DNA from: Vallitaleaceae bacterium
GTDB lineage: Bacteria > Bacillota > Clostridia > Lachnospirales > Vallitaleaceae
Assembly: GCA_029935405.1 (NCBI GenBank)
Contig: JAOZKH010000013.1
Location: forward strand, 1 to 35,862
Direction: 5' to 3'
DNA: 35,862 bases
Each line of letters starts with the position of its first letter. Position 1 is the stretch's first letter. Positions 8,581 to 16,831 of this stretch are shown here, in pieces. A program made the position numbers and the translations under genes. Below the pieces are notes generated by a model, which was not told where the DNA came from, made no database searches, and saw only the letters and a program-made list of their open reading frames with translations.

Positions 8581-8613
8581 TTTGATCTCCTCGTTCTTCT
8601 ATTCTTTTAAACA

Positions 8614-8642
8614 TTGCATTTTTAAATCTCAATGTGTATAAT
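8614..8642 (+). promoter_or_regulatory. Sigma-A promoter of the GntR gene
   Basis: TTGCAT at 8614-8619 and TATAAT at 8637-8642 are separated by exactly 17 bases, giving a near-consensus vegetative promoter. Transcription would start near 8650, with a leader of about 40 bases to the GntR start. Confidence 0.8.
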
Positions 8643-8689
8643 ATTTATAAACACGAAAGCAAATAATTTCATTTTGATGAGGTGATAAT

Positions 8690-9322
8690 ATGTCAAATAA
8701 AAATAAAAACAAAAATGATAATGTACAAAAAATTTATGCGGATTTAAAATCCAAAATATTAAGCGGCAAACTTAAACATGATGACAGACTAATAGAAGTC
8801 ACAACTGCTAAAAGTTACGGCGCTAGTAGAATTCATGCAAAAGAGGCTTTTCGTTTACTAGAGAGCGAACGTTTAGTCAAACACATGCCCAATCGAGGTT
8901 TTATTGTTCGAGGTGTCACCTCAGACATGATTAATGAAATAGTCGAAATCCGTCAAGCATTAGAAAATGTAATCTTTAAAGAAATTATTAAAACTGCAAG
9001 TGATAAGGACCTTCACGATTTGACCAGGCTAGCTAAACGATTCGAAGTATTTGTACATAACGATATGATTGAAGATGCACTTCACGAATTAGATGTATTA
9101 TACGCAAGGGTATACTCTTTATCTGAATACAAAAGAATCATTAAGATTTTAAGTCAATATGCTGATTATATCGGTTTAGTTCGTAATATGACTATCAAAA
9201 CCAAAGCGGATCTAGAAGAAGGTGTTATAAACTTTAACAACTTAGTGGGCGCTCTTAACGATAGAGATACTGAAGAACTAGAACGCCAATTAGCACTGCG
9301 ACACGCTCATTTTAAAAATTAA
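8690..9322 (+). CDS. GntR-family regulator with FCD-type effector domain
   Basis: This 210-residue regulator has an N-terminal winged helix (about 12-78; IYADLKSKILSGKL, then ASRIHAKEAFRLLESERLVKHMPNRGFIV) followed by an all-helical FCD-like domain (about 85-205). In most FCD domains a D-x-x-x-H and two later histidines bind a metal. Here the first position reads LDVLYARV (tyrosine where histidine is usual), and the mid-domain histidine is not visible; only the terminal RHAH remains. The start ATG follows GAGGTGATAAT. It is divergent from the YczE-like gene and convergent with ptb2, the two stop codons overlapping in a TTAA. Likely targets are the YczE-like gene or the neighbouring branched-chain acid genes. 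Confidence 0.88.
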   Translation: MSNKNKNKNDNVQKIYADLKSKILSGKLKHDDRLIEVTTAKSYGASRIHAKEAFRLLESERLVKHMPNRGFIVRGVTSDMINEIVEIRQALENVIFKEIIKTASDKDLHDLTRLAKRFEVFVHNDMIEDALHELDVLYARVYSLSEYKRIIKILSQYADYIGLVRNMTIKTKADLEEGVINFNNLVGALNDRDTEELERQLALRHAHFKN

Positions 9323-10236
9323 TTCACTTCATCATAACCGGCTAATATAACCGCCATTTTGATACTATTAAGTTTCGCCTCGCTATTGTCTGCTCTAGAC
9401 GTTATAACCACAGGCGCTGTCGCACCAACCACAACTCCTGAGTATTTCATGTTAGCAAAGTACACTAGTGACTTGAAGAATACATTCCCTACACCTAAGT
9501 CGTTTAATATAAGAATATCTGCTTTTCCTGCAACAGGATCTTCAATCCCCTTTATACGCGCCGCTTCTTCAGATACAGCATTATCAAGTCCAAAAGGACC
9601 TCCAACCGTAAATTCTTCACTATCTGCATACTTTTCCACAAGTTCTTTAGCGTGTACTGTTGATATAAGTTTTGCATTGACTTTTTCAATAGGAGCCACA
9701 ATTCCAACTTTAGGACAGACATTCCCAAGTGCGTGTGAAACACTTACTGCGTTTTTTATTATCACCTCTTTATCTTCTAACGAAGGTTCTATATTTATAG
9801 CAGGATCTGTCAAAAGAATTAGTCTATCATAACCTTCAATTTCACAAATAGATACATAACTTAGCAAGGCGTTTTTTCTCAATCCATTTTCTCTGCTTAG
9901 TATTGCTCTTAGAAATATTGAAGTATCTAAAAGTCCTTTCATAACAATATGAGCTTTTTTATCTTTAACTAATTTCACAGCGATTTCTGCCGCTTCTTTT
10001 TCCTCTTTACTATCAATTATCTCAAAACTACTTATATTTAATTTATTATTATTGGCAATTTTAATTATATTTTCTTCATTTCCTACTAAAATTGCATTAA
10101 TCAAATTTAACTCTTTTGCTTCACAAATCGCTTCAAGAACATGCAATTCATCTGCTGCTGCAACTGCCATTACTTTTCTTTCATTTATTCCTTTTTCACT
10201 TATAATCTTATCAATTTCAGCATATTTTCTTATCAT
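9319..10236 (-). CDS. ptb: Phosphate acyl(butyryl)transferase, second copy
   Basis: This 305-residue protein is a second member of the phosphate butyryltransferase family. It keeps VMAVAAADELHVLEAICEAKE at the N-terminus, IVMKGLLDTSIFLRAILSRENGLR in the middle and the GVVVGATAPVVITSRADNSEAKLNSI C-terminus. It shares the overall plan of the copy at 6789 but is clearly diverged from it. It lies 56 bases after the second butyrate kinase on the same strand; the kinase comes first, the reverse of the order in the other module. Divergent neighbours encode branched-chain aminotransferase and a 2-oxoacid oxidoreductase, so isobutyryl-, isovaleryl- or 2-methylbutyryl-CoA are the probable substrates. 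Its stop overlaps the convergent GntR stop. Confidence 0.92.
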   Translation of the reverse strand: MIRKYAEIDKIISEKGINERKVMAVAAADELHVLEAICEAKELNLINAILVGNEENIIKIANNNKLNISSFEIIDSKEEKEAAEIAVKLVKDKKAHIVMKGLLDTSIFLRAILSRENGLRKNALLSYVSICEIEGYDRLILLTDPAINIEPSLEDKEVIIKNAVSVSHALGNVCPKVGIVAPIEKVNAKLISTVHAKELVEKYADSEEFTVGGPFGLDNAVSEEAARIKGIEDPVAGKADILILNDLGVGNVFFKSLVYFANMKYSGVVVGATAPVVITSRADNSEAKLNSIKMAVILAGYDEVN

Positions 10237-10292
10237 TTGTTTTGCTGTCTCCTTTAATCTTTGATTTTCAAGTAGTTTACTTTCAAACGAGT

Positions 10293-11357
10293 TTACCCAT
10301 AAGTTTTAATAGCTTCAAGTCCATCAAGGACACGTACTACTCCTTCTTCAAGGGCTTTTAATTCATCTTCACCTGGCACAATAAAAAGTGGCGCTAAAAA
10401 CGATACTCTATCTTCTACCGCTTTAATTATTTTCTTATCACGAGCTAATCCTCCAGTGATAACAATTCGATCAATTTCACCAGATAATGTTGCTGCAAGA
10501 GAACAAATCTCTTTAGAAAGCTTATATGTAAATCCATTAACAACTCTCTGCCAATCTAAGTTAGTCTCTGCGCCGGTCATAACTAATTTCATATCCGTTG
10601 TACCTGTATGCGCATAAAATCCACCTTTTCCCACAAGCATACGATCAATTTCCTTTTTAGTATATTTACCTGAAAAACATAACTCAGCTAATTGTTTTGA
10701 CGGTAGACTTCCTGCTCGTTCTGGAGAAAACGGACCTTCTTCTAAGGCATTATTTACATCAACAACTCTACCTTTCATGTGGGCTCCAACTGAAACACCA
10801 CCACCTAGATGAGCAACAATAAAGTTACCTTTCTCATATTCTATTCCCATATCAGCCGCCGCCTTTTTAGCTACCGCTTTTTGATTCAATGCATGAAATG
10901 CACTAATTCTAGAAATTTCAGGCAATCCTGTATATCTAGCCTCATCAATCATTTCATCTACTACTACAGGGTTAACTGTATAAGCAGGTTTATTATATTT
11001 CTTTCCTAATCTATCCGCAATAATTGCACCTAAGTTACTAGCATGATCACCGTAAGTCGAATTGCTCAAGTCATCGAGCATTGCTTGACTAACTGAATAC
11101 GTGCCTCCTTGCAATGGTTTAAGGAGCCCTCCTCTTCCAACAAATGCATCTACTAATGCAAGCTCTACTTTTTCCTTCTCAAGAATATCATCAATAAATT
11201 CAAAGCGATAATCTAACTGATCTGCTGCTTTTTCAAACTTTCTAATCTCTTCGACATTGTGAGCTATGCTCTTATCGAATACTAATTTTCCACTATCAAA
11301 TAGTGCAATTTTTGTTGATGTAGATCCAGGGTTAATAGCAAGTATTACGTAATCCAT
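10293..11357 (-). CDS. buk: Butyrate (branched-chain acid) kinase, second copy
   Basis: This 354-residue ASKHA acyl kinase has LAINPGSTSTKIALFDS at the start, VGRGGLLKPLQGGTYSV, AHLGGGVSVGAH, EGPFSPERAGSLP and the late VITGGLARDK loop, all in the positions seen in butyrate kinases. A GAGGAGGTCC ribosome site precedes the ATG. It leads the buk2-ptb2 pair and diverges from the aminotransferase gene across a 170-base AT-rich region with inverted and direct repeats. In context it should make ATP from isobutyryl-, isovaleryl- or 2-methylbutyryl-phosphate in oxidative branched-chain amino acid fermentation. Butyrate itself remains possible. Confidence 0.95.
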   Translation of the reverse strand: MDYVILAINPGSTSTKIALFDSGKLVFDKSIAHNVEEIRKFEKAADQLDYRFEFIDDILEKEKVELALVDAFVGRGGLLKPLQGGTYSVSQAMLDDLSNSTYGDHASNLGAIIADRLGKKYNKPAYTVNPVVVDEMIDEARYTGLPEISRISAFHALNQKAVAKKAAADMGIEYEKGNFIVAHLGGGVSVGAHMKGRVVDVNNALEEGPFSPERAGSLPSKQLAELCFSGKYTKKEIDRMLVGKGGFYAHTGTTDMKLVMTGAETNLDWQRVVNGFTYKLSKEICSLAATLSGEIDRIVITGGLARDKKIIKAVEDRVSFLAPLFIVPGEDELKALEEGVVRVLDGLEAIKTYG

Positions 11358-11406
11358 AAAGGACCTCCTCTGATTAATTGATTTTTTTACAATTTTTTAA
11401 AAAAAT

Positions 11407-11474
11407 ATTGTTAACATCTTTACAAATTGCTAACAATGTATTATCATATTAACATAACTATAATAACATAACTA
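11407..11474. promoter_or_regulatory. Divergent control region of buk2 and aminotransferase
   Basis: ATTGTTA (11407-11413) and TAACAAT (11431-11437) form an inverted repeat 17 bases apart. An 11-base direct repeat TAACATAACTA follows at 11450-11460 and 11464-11474. A TATAAT at 11459-11464 could be the -10 of the plus-strand aminotransferase promoter, but I see no good -35. The repeated TAACA/TGTTA half-sites suggest one regulator serving both directions. Confidence 0.5.
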
Positions 11475-11527
11475 AGTTTTGTATTCAACATCTAGATATT
11501 ATGAAACATCAATCATAGGAGGTAATA

Positions 11528-12589
11528 ATGGAGATACTATTTAATGAAAGAAGCGTTTTAAAAACAAAGCCCCATCCTAGCGAATTAGGCTTTGGCAAGG
11601 AATTTACAGATTATATGTTTATTATGAATTATGAAGAAGGAAAAGACTGGTTTGATCCTAGAATTGTTCCCTACGAAAAAATTCAAATTGAACCTTCTGC
11701 AATGGTTTTCCATTATGCGCAAGCTGATTTTGAAGGTATGAAAGCATATAAAACCACCTCAGGAAATATAAATCTATTTAGACCTGAGATGAACATGGAA
11801 AGATTAAATCAATCTAACGAAAGAATTTGTATTCCTAAGTTTGACGGAAAATTTGTCTTGTCAGCTATTAAAAAGCTTATTGAAATTGAAAAAGACTGGA
11901 TTCCAGAAGCTCCTGATACGGCACTCTACATCAGACCTTTTATTATTGCAACAGATCCATTTTTAGGCGTTAGACCATCTCTTACATATCAATTAATGGT
12001 TATATTATCACCTGTAGGAGCATATTACAAAGAAGGTATTAACCCTGTAAGTATCTATGTTGAAACAGATTATGTTAGAGCTGTAAGAGGTGGCGTTGGT
12101 AATGCAAAAGTTGCCGGCAACTATGCAGCAAGTATTAAAGCACAGATGGAAGCTAAGGCAAAAGGATTTGCACAAGTACTTTGGCTTGACGCTGTAGAGA
12201 GAAAGTACGTAGAAGAAGTTGGCACCATGAATATATTCTTTAATATAGATGGCACCATCATTACGCCTAAGCTTAGTGGAAGTATTCTACCTGGAATAAC
12301 AAGAAATTCAGTTATAACTTTCCTAAAAGACAAAGGTTATACAGTAGAAGAAAGAAAAATAACTATTGACGAAGTTTTTACCGCTTCACATGAAGGCAAG
12401 TTAAAAGAAGTCTTTGGAACAGGCACCGCTGCTGTTATATCACCTGTTGGAAAACTTTCTTATTATAATGAACTTATCGAAATTAACGATAATAAAATAG
12501 GCGAAACTTGCAAATTAATTTACGACAATATCACCGGCATTCAAAACGGAACAGTAGAAGACAAATTCAATTGGATTGTCACCATATAG
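11528..12589 (+). CDS. ilvE: Branched-chain amino acid aminotransferase
   Basis: This 353-residue fold-type IV PLP aminotransferase interconverts Leu, Ile and Val with their 2-oxoacids using 2-oxoglutarate. The family signature is clear: YAQADFEGMKAYKT, NMERLNQSNERICIP, YIRPFIIATDPFLGVRPS, the PLP lysine within GVGNAKVAGNYAAS and the EVGTMNIFF region, ending with GTGTAAVISPVG. Length matches the class II BCAT group. A GGAGGTAATA ribosome site precedes the ATG. It comes before a four-subunit 2-oxoacid oxidoreductase and opposite an acyl kinase pair, so a catabolic role is more likely than biosynthesis. No T-box leader was found. Confidence 0.95.
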   Translation: MEILFNERSVLKTKPHPSELGFGKEFTDYMFIMNYEEGKDWFDPRIVPYEKIQIEPSAMVFHYAQADFEGMKAYKTTSGNINLFRPEMNMERLNQSNERICIPKFDGKFVLSAIKKLIEIEKDWIPEAPDTALYIRPFIIATDPFLGVRPSLTYQLMVILSPVGAYYKEGINPVSIYVETDYVRAVRGGVGNAKVAGNYAASIKAQMEAKAKGFAQVLWLDAVERKYVEEVGTMNIFFNIDGTIITPKLSGSILPGITRNSVITFLKDKGYTVEERKITIDEVFTASHEGKLKEVFGTGTAAVISPVGKLSYYNELIEINDNKIGETCKLIYDNITGIQNGTVEDKFNWIVTI

Positions 12590-12612
12590 ATAATTCACAA
12601 ATTAATGAATTT

Positions 12613-12690
12613 TATAGTTTTATGATTTTATAACTCCATGATTTTGCATATTAATAGTTTTACAAATTTATGATTTTACAGCTTTATTTA
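12613..12690 (+). repeat. Degenerate AT-rich direct repeats before vorD
   Basis: The 116-base gap between the aminotransferase and ferredoxin genes is built of imperfect copies of AGTTTTAYRATTTTA-like units; ATGATTTT occurs three times. No terminator or clear promoter is visible, so the downstream genes are probably co-transcribed with the aminotransferase gene. Confidence 0.45.
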
Positions 12691-12705
12691 TAGAAAGGCG
12701 ATAAA

Positions 12706-12915
12706 ATGAAAAAAGTAATATTTAAACACGATGAGTGCAAAGGCTGCGGACTTTGTGCGGCAGTTTGTCCGAAAAAAATTATATTTTTTGATAAATCAAT
12801 CAATCCTAACGGATTTCATCCTGCAACTGTAGATGAACAGGACAAGTGTATTTCATGTGGTTTCTGCGCCACAATGTGCCCTGATTTGATTATTACTGTG
12901 AGAAAAGAGGTATAG
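12706..12915 (+). CDS. vorD: 2-oxoacid:ferredoxin oxidoreductase, ferredoxin (delta) subunit
   Basis: This 69-residue protein is a two-cluster [4Fe-4S] ferredoxin subunit. Both cluster motifs are intact: CKGCGLCAAVCPK in the N-terminal half and CISCGFCATMCPD in the C-terminal half. It carries electrons from the thiamine-bearing core to free ferredoxin. It opens the D-A-B-C gene order common in four-subunit branched-chain or 2-oxoglutarate oxidoreductases, with a one-base gap to the alpha gene. GAAAGGCGATAAA provides the ribosome site. Vor (branched chain) is preferred over Kor (2-oxoglutarate) only because of the neighbouring aminotransferase and acyl-kinase genes. Confidence 0.92.
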   Translation: MKKVIFKHDECKGCGLCAAVCPKKIIFFDKSINPNGFHPATVDEQDKCISCGFCATMCPDLIITVRKEV

Positions 12916-12916
12916 T

Positions 12917-13987
12917 ATGAAAAAAGTGTTAATGAAGGGCAACGAAGCCATCTCAGAAGCTGCAATTCAAGCAGGATGCAAGTTCTTTTTTGGCTATCCT
13001 ATTACTCCACAAAATGAAATTCCGGCATACATGGCAAAGCATCTACCAAAAGCTGGTGGACGCTACACACAAGCTGAATCTGAAATTGCTGCTATTAATA
13101 TGGTTTACGGAGCAGCCGGTTGTGGTGCAAGAGTTATGACTTCTTCATCAAGTCCTGGAATGAGCCTGAAGCAAGAAGGAATTTCATATCTTGCAGGTGC
13201 ACAGTTACCTTGTGTTATTGTAAATATTATGAGAAGTGGTCCTGGCTTAGGTGGAATATTACCAGCACAATCTGATTACTTTCAAGCTGTAAAAGGCGGA
13301 GGACACGGTGATTACAATCTTATCGTATACGCTCCTTCAACTGTTCAAGAAGCTGTTACTTTAACCATGGAAGCATTTGATGTTGCCGACTTATATCTAA
13401 CTCCAGTTATGATTCTTGGTGATGGTATATTAGGACAAGTTATGGAACCTGTTGAGTTTATCCCTCCTAAGAAAAGGAAACTTCCAAAAAAAACATGGGC
13501 AACTACCGGTAATGATGGTTCAAGACCTAACAATCTTATCAACTCACTATATATCGAAGCTGACGTACTATACGAACGCACATTAGCACAATACAAAAAA
13601 TATGATTTAATTAAGGAAAAAGAAACCAGGTACGAACTATATAACACAGCAGATGCAGAAGTTATTATTGCAGCATATGGATCAACTGCACGAATTGTAA
13701 AAAGCGTGATTGATGGCCTATTAGAAGAAGGCATAAGAATCGGACTAATTCGCCCCATCACTGTATGGCCATTCCCATATACTATATTTGAAGAATATGC
13801 ATCAAGTGATAAAGTTAAGAAATTTTTAACTATTGAAATGAGCATGGGACAAATGATAGAAGATGTTAAACTTGGAGTTAATGGTAAAAAACCAGTTGAT
13901 TTCTTTGGGAGAACAGGTGGAAAAATTCCGACATATGATGAAATCAAAGGAAAAGTTATAGAAGTAATTAGGGAGGTAACAGCATGA
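12917..13987 (+). CDS. vorB: 2-oxoacid:ferredoxin oxidoreductase, alpha subunit
   Basis: This 356-residue subunit contains the pyrimidine-binding and transketolase-C-like domains. It begins KVLMKGNEAISEAAIQAGC, has the substrate-region motif GYPITPQNEIPAYMA, then ESEIAAINMVYGAAGCGARVMTSSSSPG, and ends with the second domain (AYGSTARIVKSVIDGL). It lacks the thiamine diphosphate motif, which is on the next gene. Its last four bases overlap the beta gene. Symbol choice (VorB or KorA) varies between naming schemes. The likely reaction is 3-methyl-2-oxobutanoate and related branched 2-oxoacids to acyl-CoA. Confidence 0.93.
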   Translation: MKKVLMKGNEAISEAAIQAGCKFFFGYPITPQNEIPAYMAKHLPKAGGRYTQAESEIAAINMVYGAAGCGARVMTSSSSPGMSLKQEGISYLAGAQLPCVIVNIMRSGPGLGGILPAQSDYFQAVKGGGHGDYNLIVYAPSTVQEAVTLTMEAFDVADLYLTPVMILGDGILGQVMEPVEFIPPKKRKLPKKTWATTGNDGSRPNNLINSLYIEADVLYERTLAQYKKYDLIKEKETRYELYNTADAEVIIAAYGSTARIVKSVIDGLLEEGIRIGLIRPITVWPFPYTIFEEYASSDKVKKFLTIEMSMGQMIEDVKLGVNGKKPVDFFGRTGGKIPTYDEIKGKVIEVIREVTA

Positions 13988-14721
13988 AAACAGTTTTTGA
14001 AAAAACCAAAGGCTTAACAGACAAAACATTTCATTATTGTCCAGGGTGTACACATGGTATAGTTCATAGACTTGTAGCCGAATCTCTTGTAGAATTAAAC
14101 GTTTTAGACAAAGCAATAGGCGTCGCACCTGTAGGTTGCTCAGTTTTTGCATATGAATATTTCAACTGTGATATGCAACAAGCATCTCACGGAAGAGCTC
14201 CTGCAGTTGCTACAGGAATAAAACGTGTTTTACCTGATAGTATAGTTTTCACTTATCAAGGCGACGGTGATTTAGCTTCTATTGGATCAGCTGAAATCAT
14301 GCATGCTGCTGCTAGAGGTGAAAACATTACTGTCATATATGTAAATAATGCAATTTTTGGAATGACTGGCGGCCAAATGGCTCCTACCACTCTTATTGGA
14401 CAAGTTACAACCACAAGTCCTAACGGAAGAGACCCGCTTACTGACGGTTATCCAATTAATATGTCTGAAATGTTGGCTCAACTTATTGGTTCTACTTATA
14501 TTGAACGTGTTTCAATAACCAATGTAAAAAATGTTAAACACGCAAAAAAAGCAATTAAAAAAGCTTTTGAAAACCAGATTAATAATAAGGGATTTTCTAT
14601 GATTGAGATACTTTCCACTTGTCCTACTAACTGGGGAATGACCCCATTAGATTCTCTTAAGTGGTTAGACGAGAAGATGCAAAGTGTTTTCCCTTTAGGT
14701 GTTTTTAAGGAGGTAAAATAA
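13984..14721 (+). CDS. vorA: 2-oxoacid:ferredoxin oxidoreductase, beta (TPP) subunit
   Basis: This 245-residue thiamine-pyrophosphate subunit has HYCPGCTHGIVHRL, the APVGCSVF loop, and the classical TPP-binding motif beginning GDGDLASIG and ending VNN about 25 residues later, followed by FGMTGGQMAPTT. The TNWGMTP segment near the C-terminus is typical of branched-chain 2-oxoacid oxidoreductases, supporting Vor over pyruvate oxidoreductase. It overlaps the alpha gene by four bases (ATGA) and the gamma gene by one (TAATG), so the three subunits should be made by coupled translation. Confidence 0.93.
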   Translation: MKTVFEKTKGLTDKTFHYCPGCTHGIVHRLVAESLVELNVLDKAIGVAPVGCSVFAYEYFNCDMQQASHGRAPAVATGIKRVLPDSIVFTYQGDGDLASIGSAEIMHAAARGENITVIYVNNAIFGMTGGQMAPTTLIGQVTTTSPNGRDPLTDGYPINMSEMLAQLIGSTYIERVSITNVKNVKHAKKAIKKAFENQINNKGFSMIEILSTCPTNWGMTPLDSLKWLDEKMQSVFPLGVFKEVK

Positions 14722-15278
14722 TGGAAAAAATGATACTTGCAGGTTTTGGTGGTCAAGGAATAATGAGCATGGGACAAATGATAGCCTACGCTGGAATGGT
14801 TGAAGATAAAAACGTAACATGGCTTCCTTCATACGGACCTGAGATGCGTGGCGGAACAGCTAATTGTAACGTTATTGTTTCAGATAAAGATATTGCTTCT
14901 CCAATAGTTGATCACGCATCAACAGTAATTGTAATGAACAAGCCATCACTTGAAAAATTCGAACACTATGTTGCTCCTGGAGGAAACCTTTATATTAATA
15001 GTTCCCTAATAGATCACAAAGTAAGCAGAACTGACATTCATGTACATTATATTCCAGCAAGCGATATAGCTGTAGAAATAGGCAATGTTAAGGTTGCAAA
15101 CATGGTTCTACTTGGTGCTTTGCTCAAAATCAGTAAAGTTATTACCGAGAAGTCTGTACTTGATGCTTTATCTAAAGTTCTTGGTTCAAGTAAAACTCAT
15201 CTCTTTGAGATTAACGAATTAGCACTTGAAAAAGGTGCCGCACTAGTTAGTAACACTAACCCAAATATAGCAATGTAA
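14721..15278 (+). CDS. vorC: 2-oxoacid:ferredoxin oxidoreductase, gamma subunit
   Basis: This 185-residue protein is the gamma subunit that binds CoA in this enzyme family. It opens MILAGFGGQGIMSMGQMIAYAG, followed by WLPSYGPEMRGGTANCNVIVSD, both diagnostic for the family. It is the last gene of the ilvE-vorDBAC run. Its stop is only five bases from the stop of the convergent FAD oxidase gene, and no terminator hairpin separates them, so the two operons may produce overlapping 3' ends. Confidence 0.94.
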   Translation: MEKMILAGFGGQGIMSMGQMIAYAGMVEDKNVTWLPSYGPEMRGGTANCNVIVSDKDIASPIVDHASTVIVMNKPSLEKFEHYVAPGGNLYINSSLIDHKVSRTDIHVHYIPASDIAVEIGNVKVANMVLLGALLKISKVITEKSVLDALSKVLGSSKTHLFEINELALEKGAALVSNTNPNIAM

Positions 15279-15283
15279 GCTTT

Positions 15284-16831
15284 TTAAAATATAACTCCGC
15301 TGTTAATTATTCCTTTCGTTTCAAGCAATGATTTTACTTTTTTCATCTCAATCAAGTCTTGTTCTGATAGCATATACTTTAACAGCGGATTTTTAAGTTT
15401 TCCAATACCGTGCTCTGCGGCTATTGAACCATTTAGCTTAACAACATGTTTAGCCCATTTTATAACGGTTTCTTTAGCTACTTGGTATTGTTTATAACTA
15501 TCTGGAATTAAATTAACATGCAAATGGTTATTACCAATATGTCCAAATATAATGCCTTCATAATTTTCTTCTTGAATTTCTTCTTTATACATGTTCAGAA
15601 CTTCATTTAAGTCCTTATTAAGAACTGCCATATCCGTTCCTATCTTATGTAATCTAACATCCATAAGTTTTCTTCTAGCTATTAAAATGTTAATACATTC
15701 AGGTACTGCATGCCTAATTTTTTTTAATTTATTGTAATCTGACGCCTCAAGTCCTAACCATTGCTCCTCTTTATTAATACCAAATACATCCATTTGATTC
15801 CATAACTGCTCCATAATTTCATCTAGTTGCTCATCTGATTCTAGATGAAATTCAAGATATATTCCTCCATCATAATCTGTTGATATTAACGGAAGTGCTT
15901 TTATCTCCATCTTATCCTCTCTAAATAAATTCAAAAGTTCAAAAGTTTTTTGATCAAAATATTCAATTGCACATAGATTTTGCAAGCCGCTCTCCCTTAG
16001 CCACTTTACAAAATCAGTCATTCTATTATCTTTATTCATAAACAACATAATTCCAAATATTATTTCTGGCTTATTAATAAGTCTTAATTCTACTTCCGTA
16101 ATAACACCTAAAATTCCTTCAGCACCAATAAAAAGATCTATTAAATCCATTTCTTCCTGATAAAATAGACCTACTACATCTTTTAATTGATTACAGTGTT
16201 CATGCCATGATGGTAGTGTTTTAATTTCAATATCAAATACCTTAGCTAAATCCAAATACTTGTACTGACCTCTTCTTATATTTATTTTTTTCGAAGGTGT
16301 TATCACACATATTGACTCCACAAACGCACGCACTGATCCATAGGCATACGAACAGGCCCCAGAGGCATCACAAGCCACCATTCCACCTATTGAAGCCAGT
16401 GTTTCTGTTGGATCTGTAGGAAACATCTTTGCCGACTCTTTTTTAAATTTTTTATATACCCTTATTGCTTCAGTATCCCAATCTGATATATTAATATTTT
16501 TACTAGTAATTATATCATTTAAATCTTTTAATAACACTCCAGCTTCAACTTTGATTGTATAATAATCCTTGTCTTTATTGTAAGACATATCTATAATTTT
16601 ATTCATTTTAGAAAGATTAATTATCGTTCCACCATCTGGTACGCCACCACCACAAATACCAGTTAACCCACCTTGAATAGTCATAGGAATATTATTAGAA
16701 TAACAATTATTAACTAGTTCTAGTACATCATCTGTACTATGACAAAAAACCAATTTATCTGCCTGACCTGTTAACAAAGATTCATCTTTTAAATAATCAG
16801 TATAATTTTCTAATTCTGTAATCACTTTCAT
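15284..16831 (-). CDS. GlcD/D-lactate-dehydrogenase-like FAD-linked oxidoreductase
   Basis: This 515-residue flavoprotein of the PCMH (FAD_binding_4) / FAD-oxidase C family oxidises 2-hydroxyacids in known relatives such as GlcD and Etf-linked lactate dehydrogenase. The N-terminal FAD domain shows IQGGLTGICGGGVPDGGTI and ASIGGMVACDASG; the C-terminal catalytic domain carries GHIGNNHLHVN and AAEHGIGKLK, whose histidines serve the hydroxyacid centre. It overlaps the EtfA gene by four bases, so its electrons probably go to this Etf pair, as in the LctBCD complex of acetogens. It is the last gene of the eight-gene operon. No Fe-S domain or partner GlcF is present. The substrate is not visible. 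Confidence 0.9.
   Translation of the reverse strand: MKVITELENYTDYLKDESLLTGQADKLVFCHSTDDVLELVNNCYSNNIPMTIQGGLTGICGGGVPDGGTIINLSKMNKIIDMSYNKDKDYYTIKVEAGVLLKDLNDIITSKNINISDWDTEAIRVYKKFKKESAKMFPTDPTETLASIGGMVACDASGACSYAYGSVRAFVESICVITPSKKINIRRGQYKYLDLAKVFDIEIKTLPSWHEHCNQLKDVVGLFYQEEMDLIDLFIGAEGILGVITEVELRLINKPEIIFGIMLFMNKDNRMTDFVKWLRESGLQNLCAIEYFDQKTFELLNLFREDKMEIKALPLISTDYDGGIYLEFHLESDEQLDEIMEQLWNQMDVFGINKEEQWLGLEASDYNKLKKIRHAVPECINILIARRKLMDVRLHKIGTDMAVLNKDLNEVLNMYKEEIQEENYEGIIFGHIGNNHLHVNLIPDSYKQYQVAKETVIKWAKHVVKLNGSIAAEHGIGKLKNPLLKYMLSEQDLIEMKKVKSLLETKGIINSGVIF

Noticed and set aside
9359-9832. 157-residue plus-strand ORF
   Set aside because: It is entirely antisense to ptb2, which has clear family motifs; low-complexity Ser/Thr-rich translation typical of a shadow frame.
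11358-11527. T-box or other amino-acid riboswitch before the aminotransferase
   Set aside because: No T-box core sequence, no long structured leader and no terminator hairpin are visible; the region holds short AT-rich repeats instead.
12590-12705. CRISPR-like or tandem array between the aminotransferase and ferredoxin genes
   Set aside because: The repeats are short, imperfect and unevenly spaced, without spacers of constant length.
13345-13947. 200-residue minus-strand ORF
   Set aside because: It lies opposite the oxidoreductase alpha subunit gene, whose conserved motifs explain the region; no ribosome site or family resemblance.
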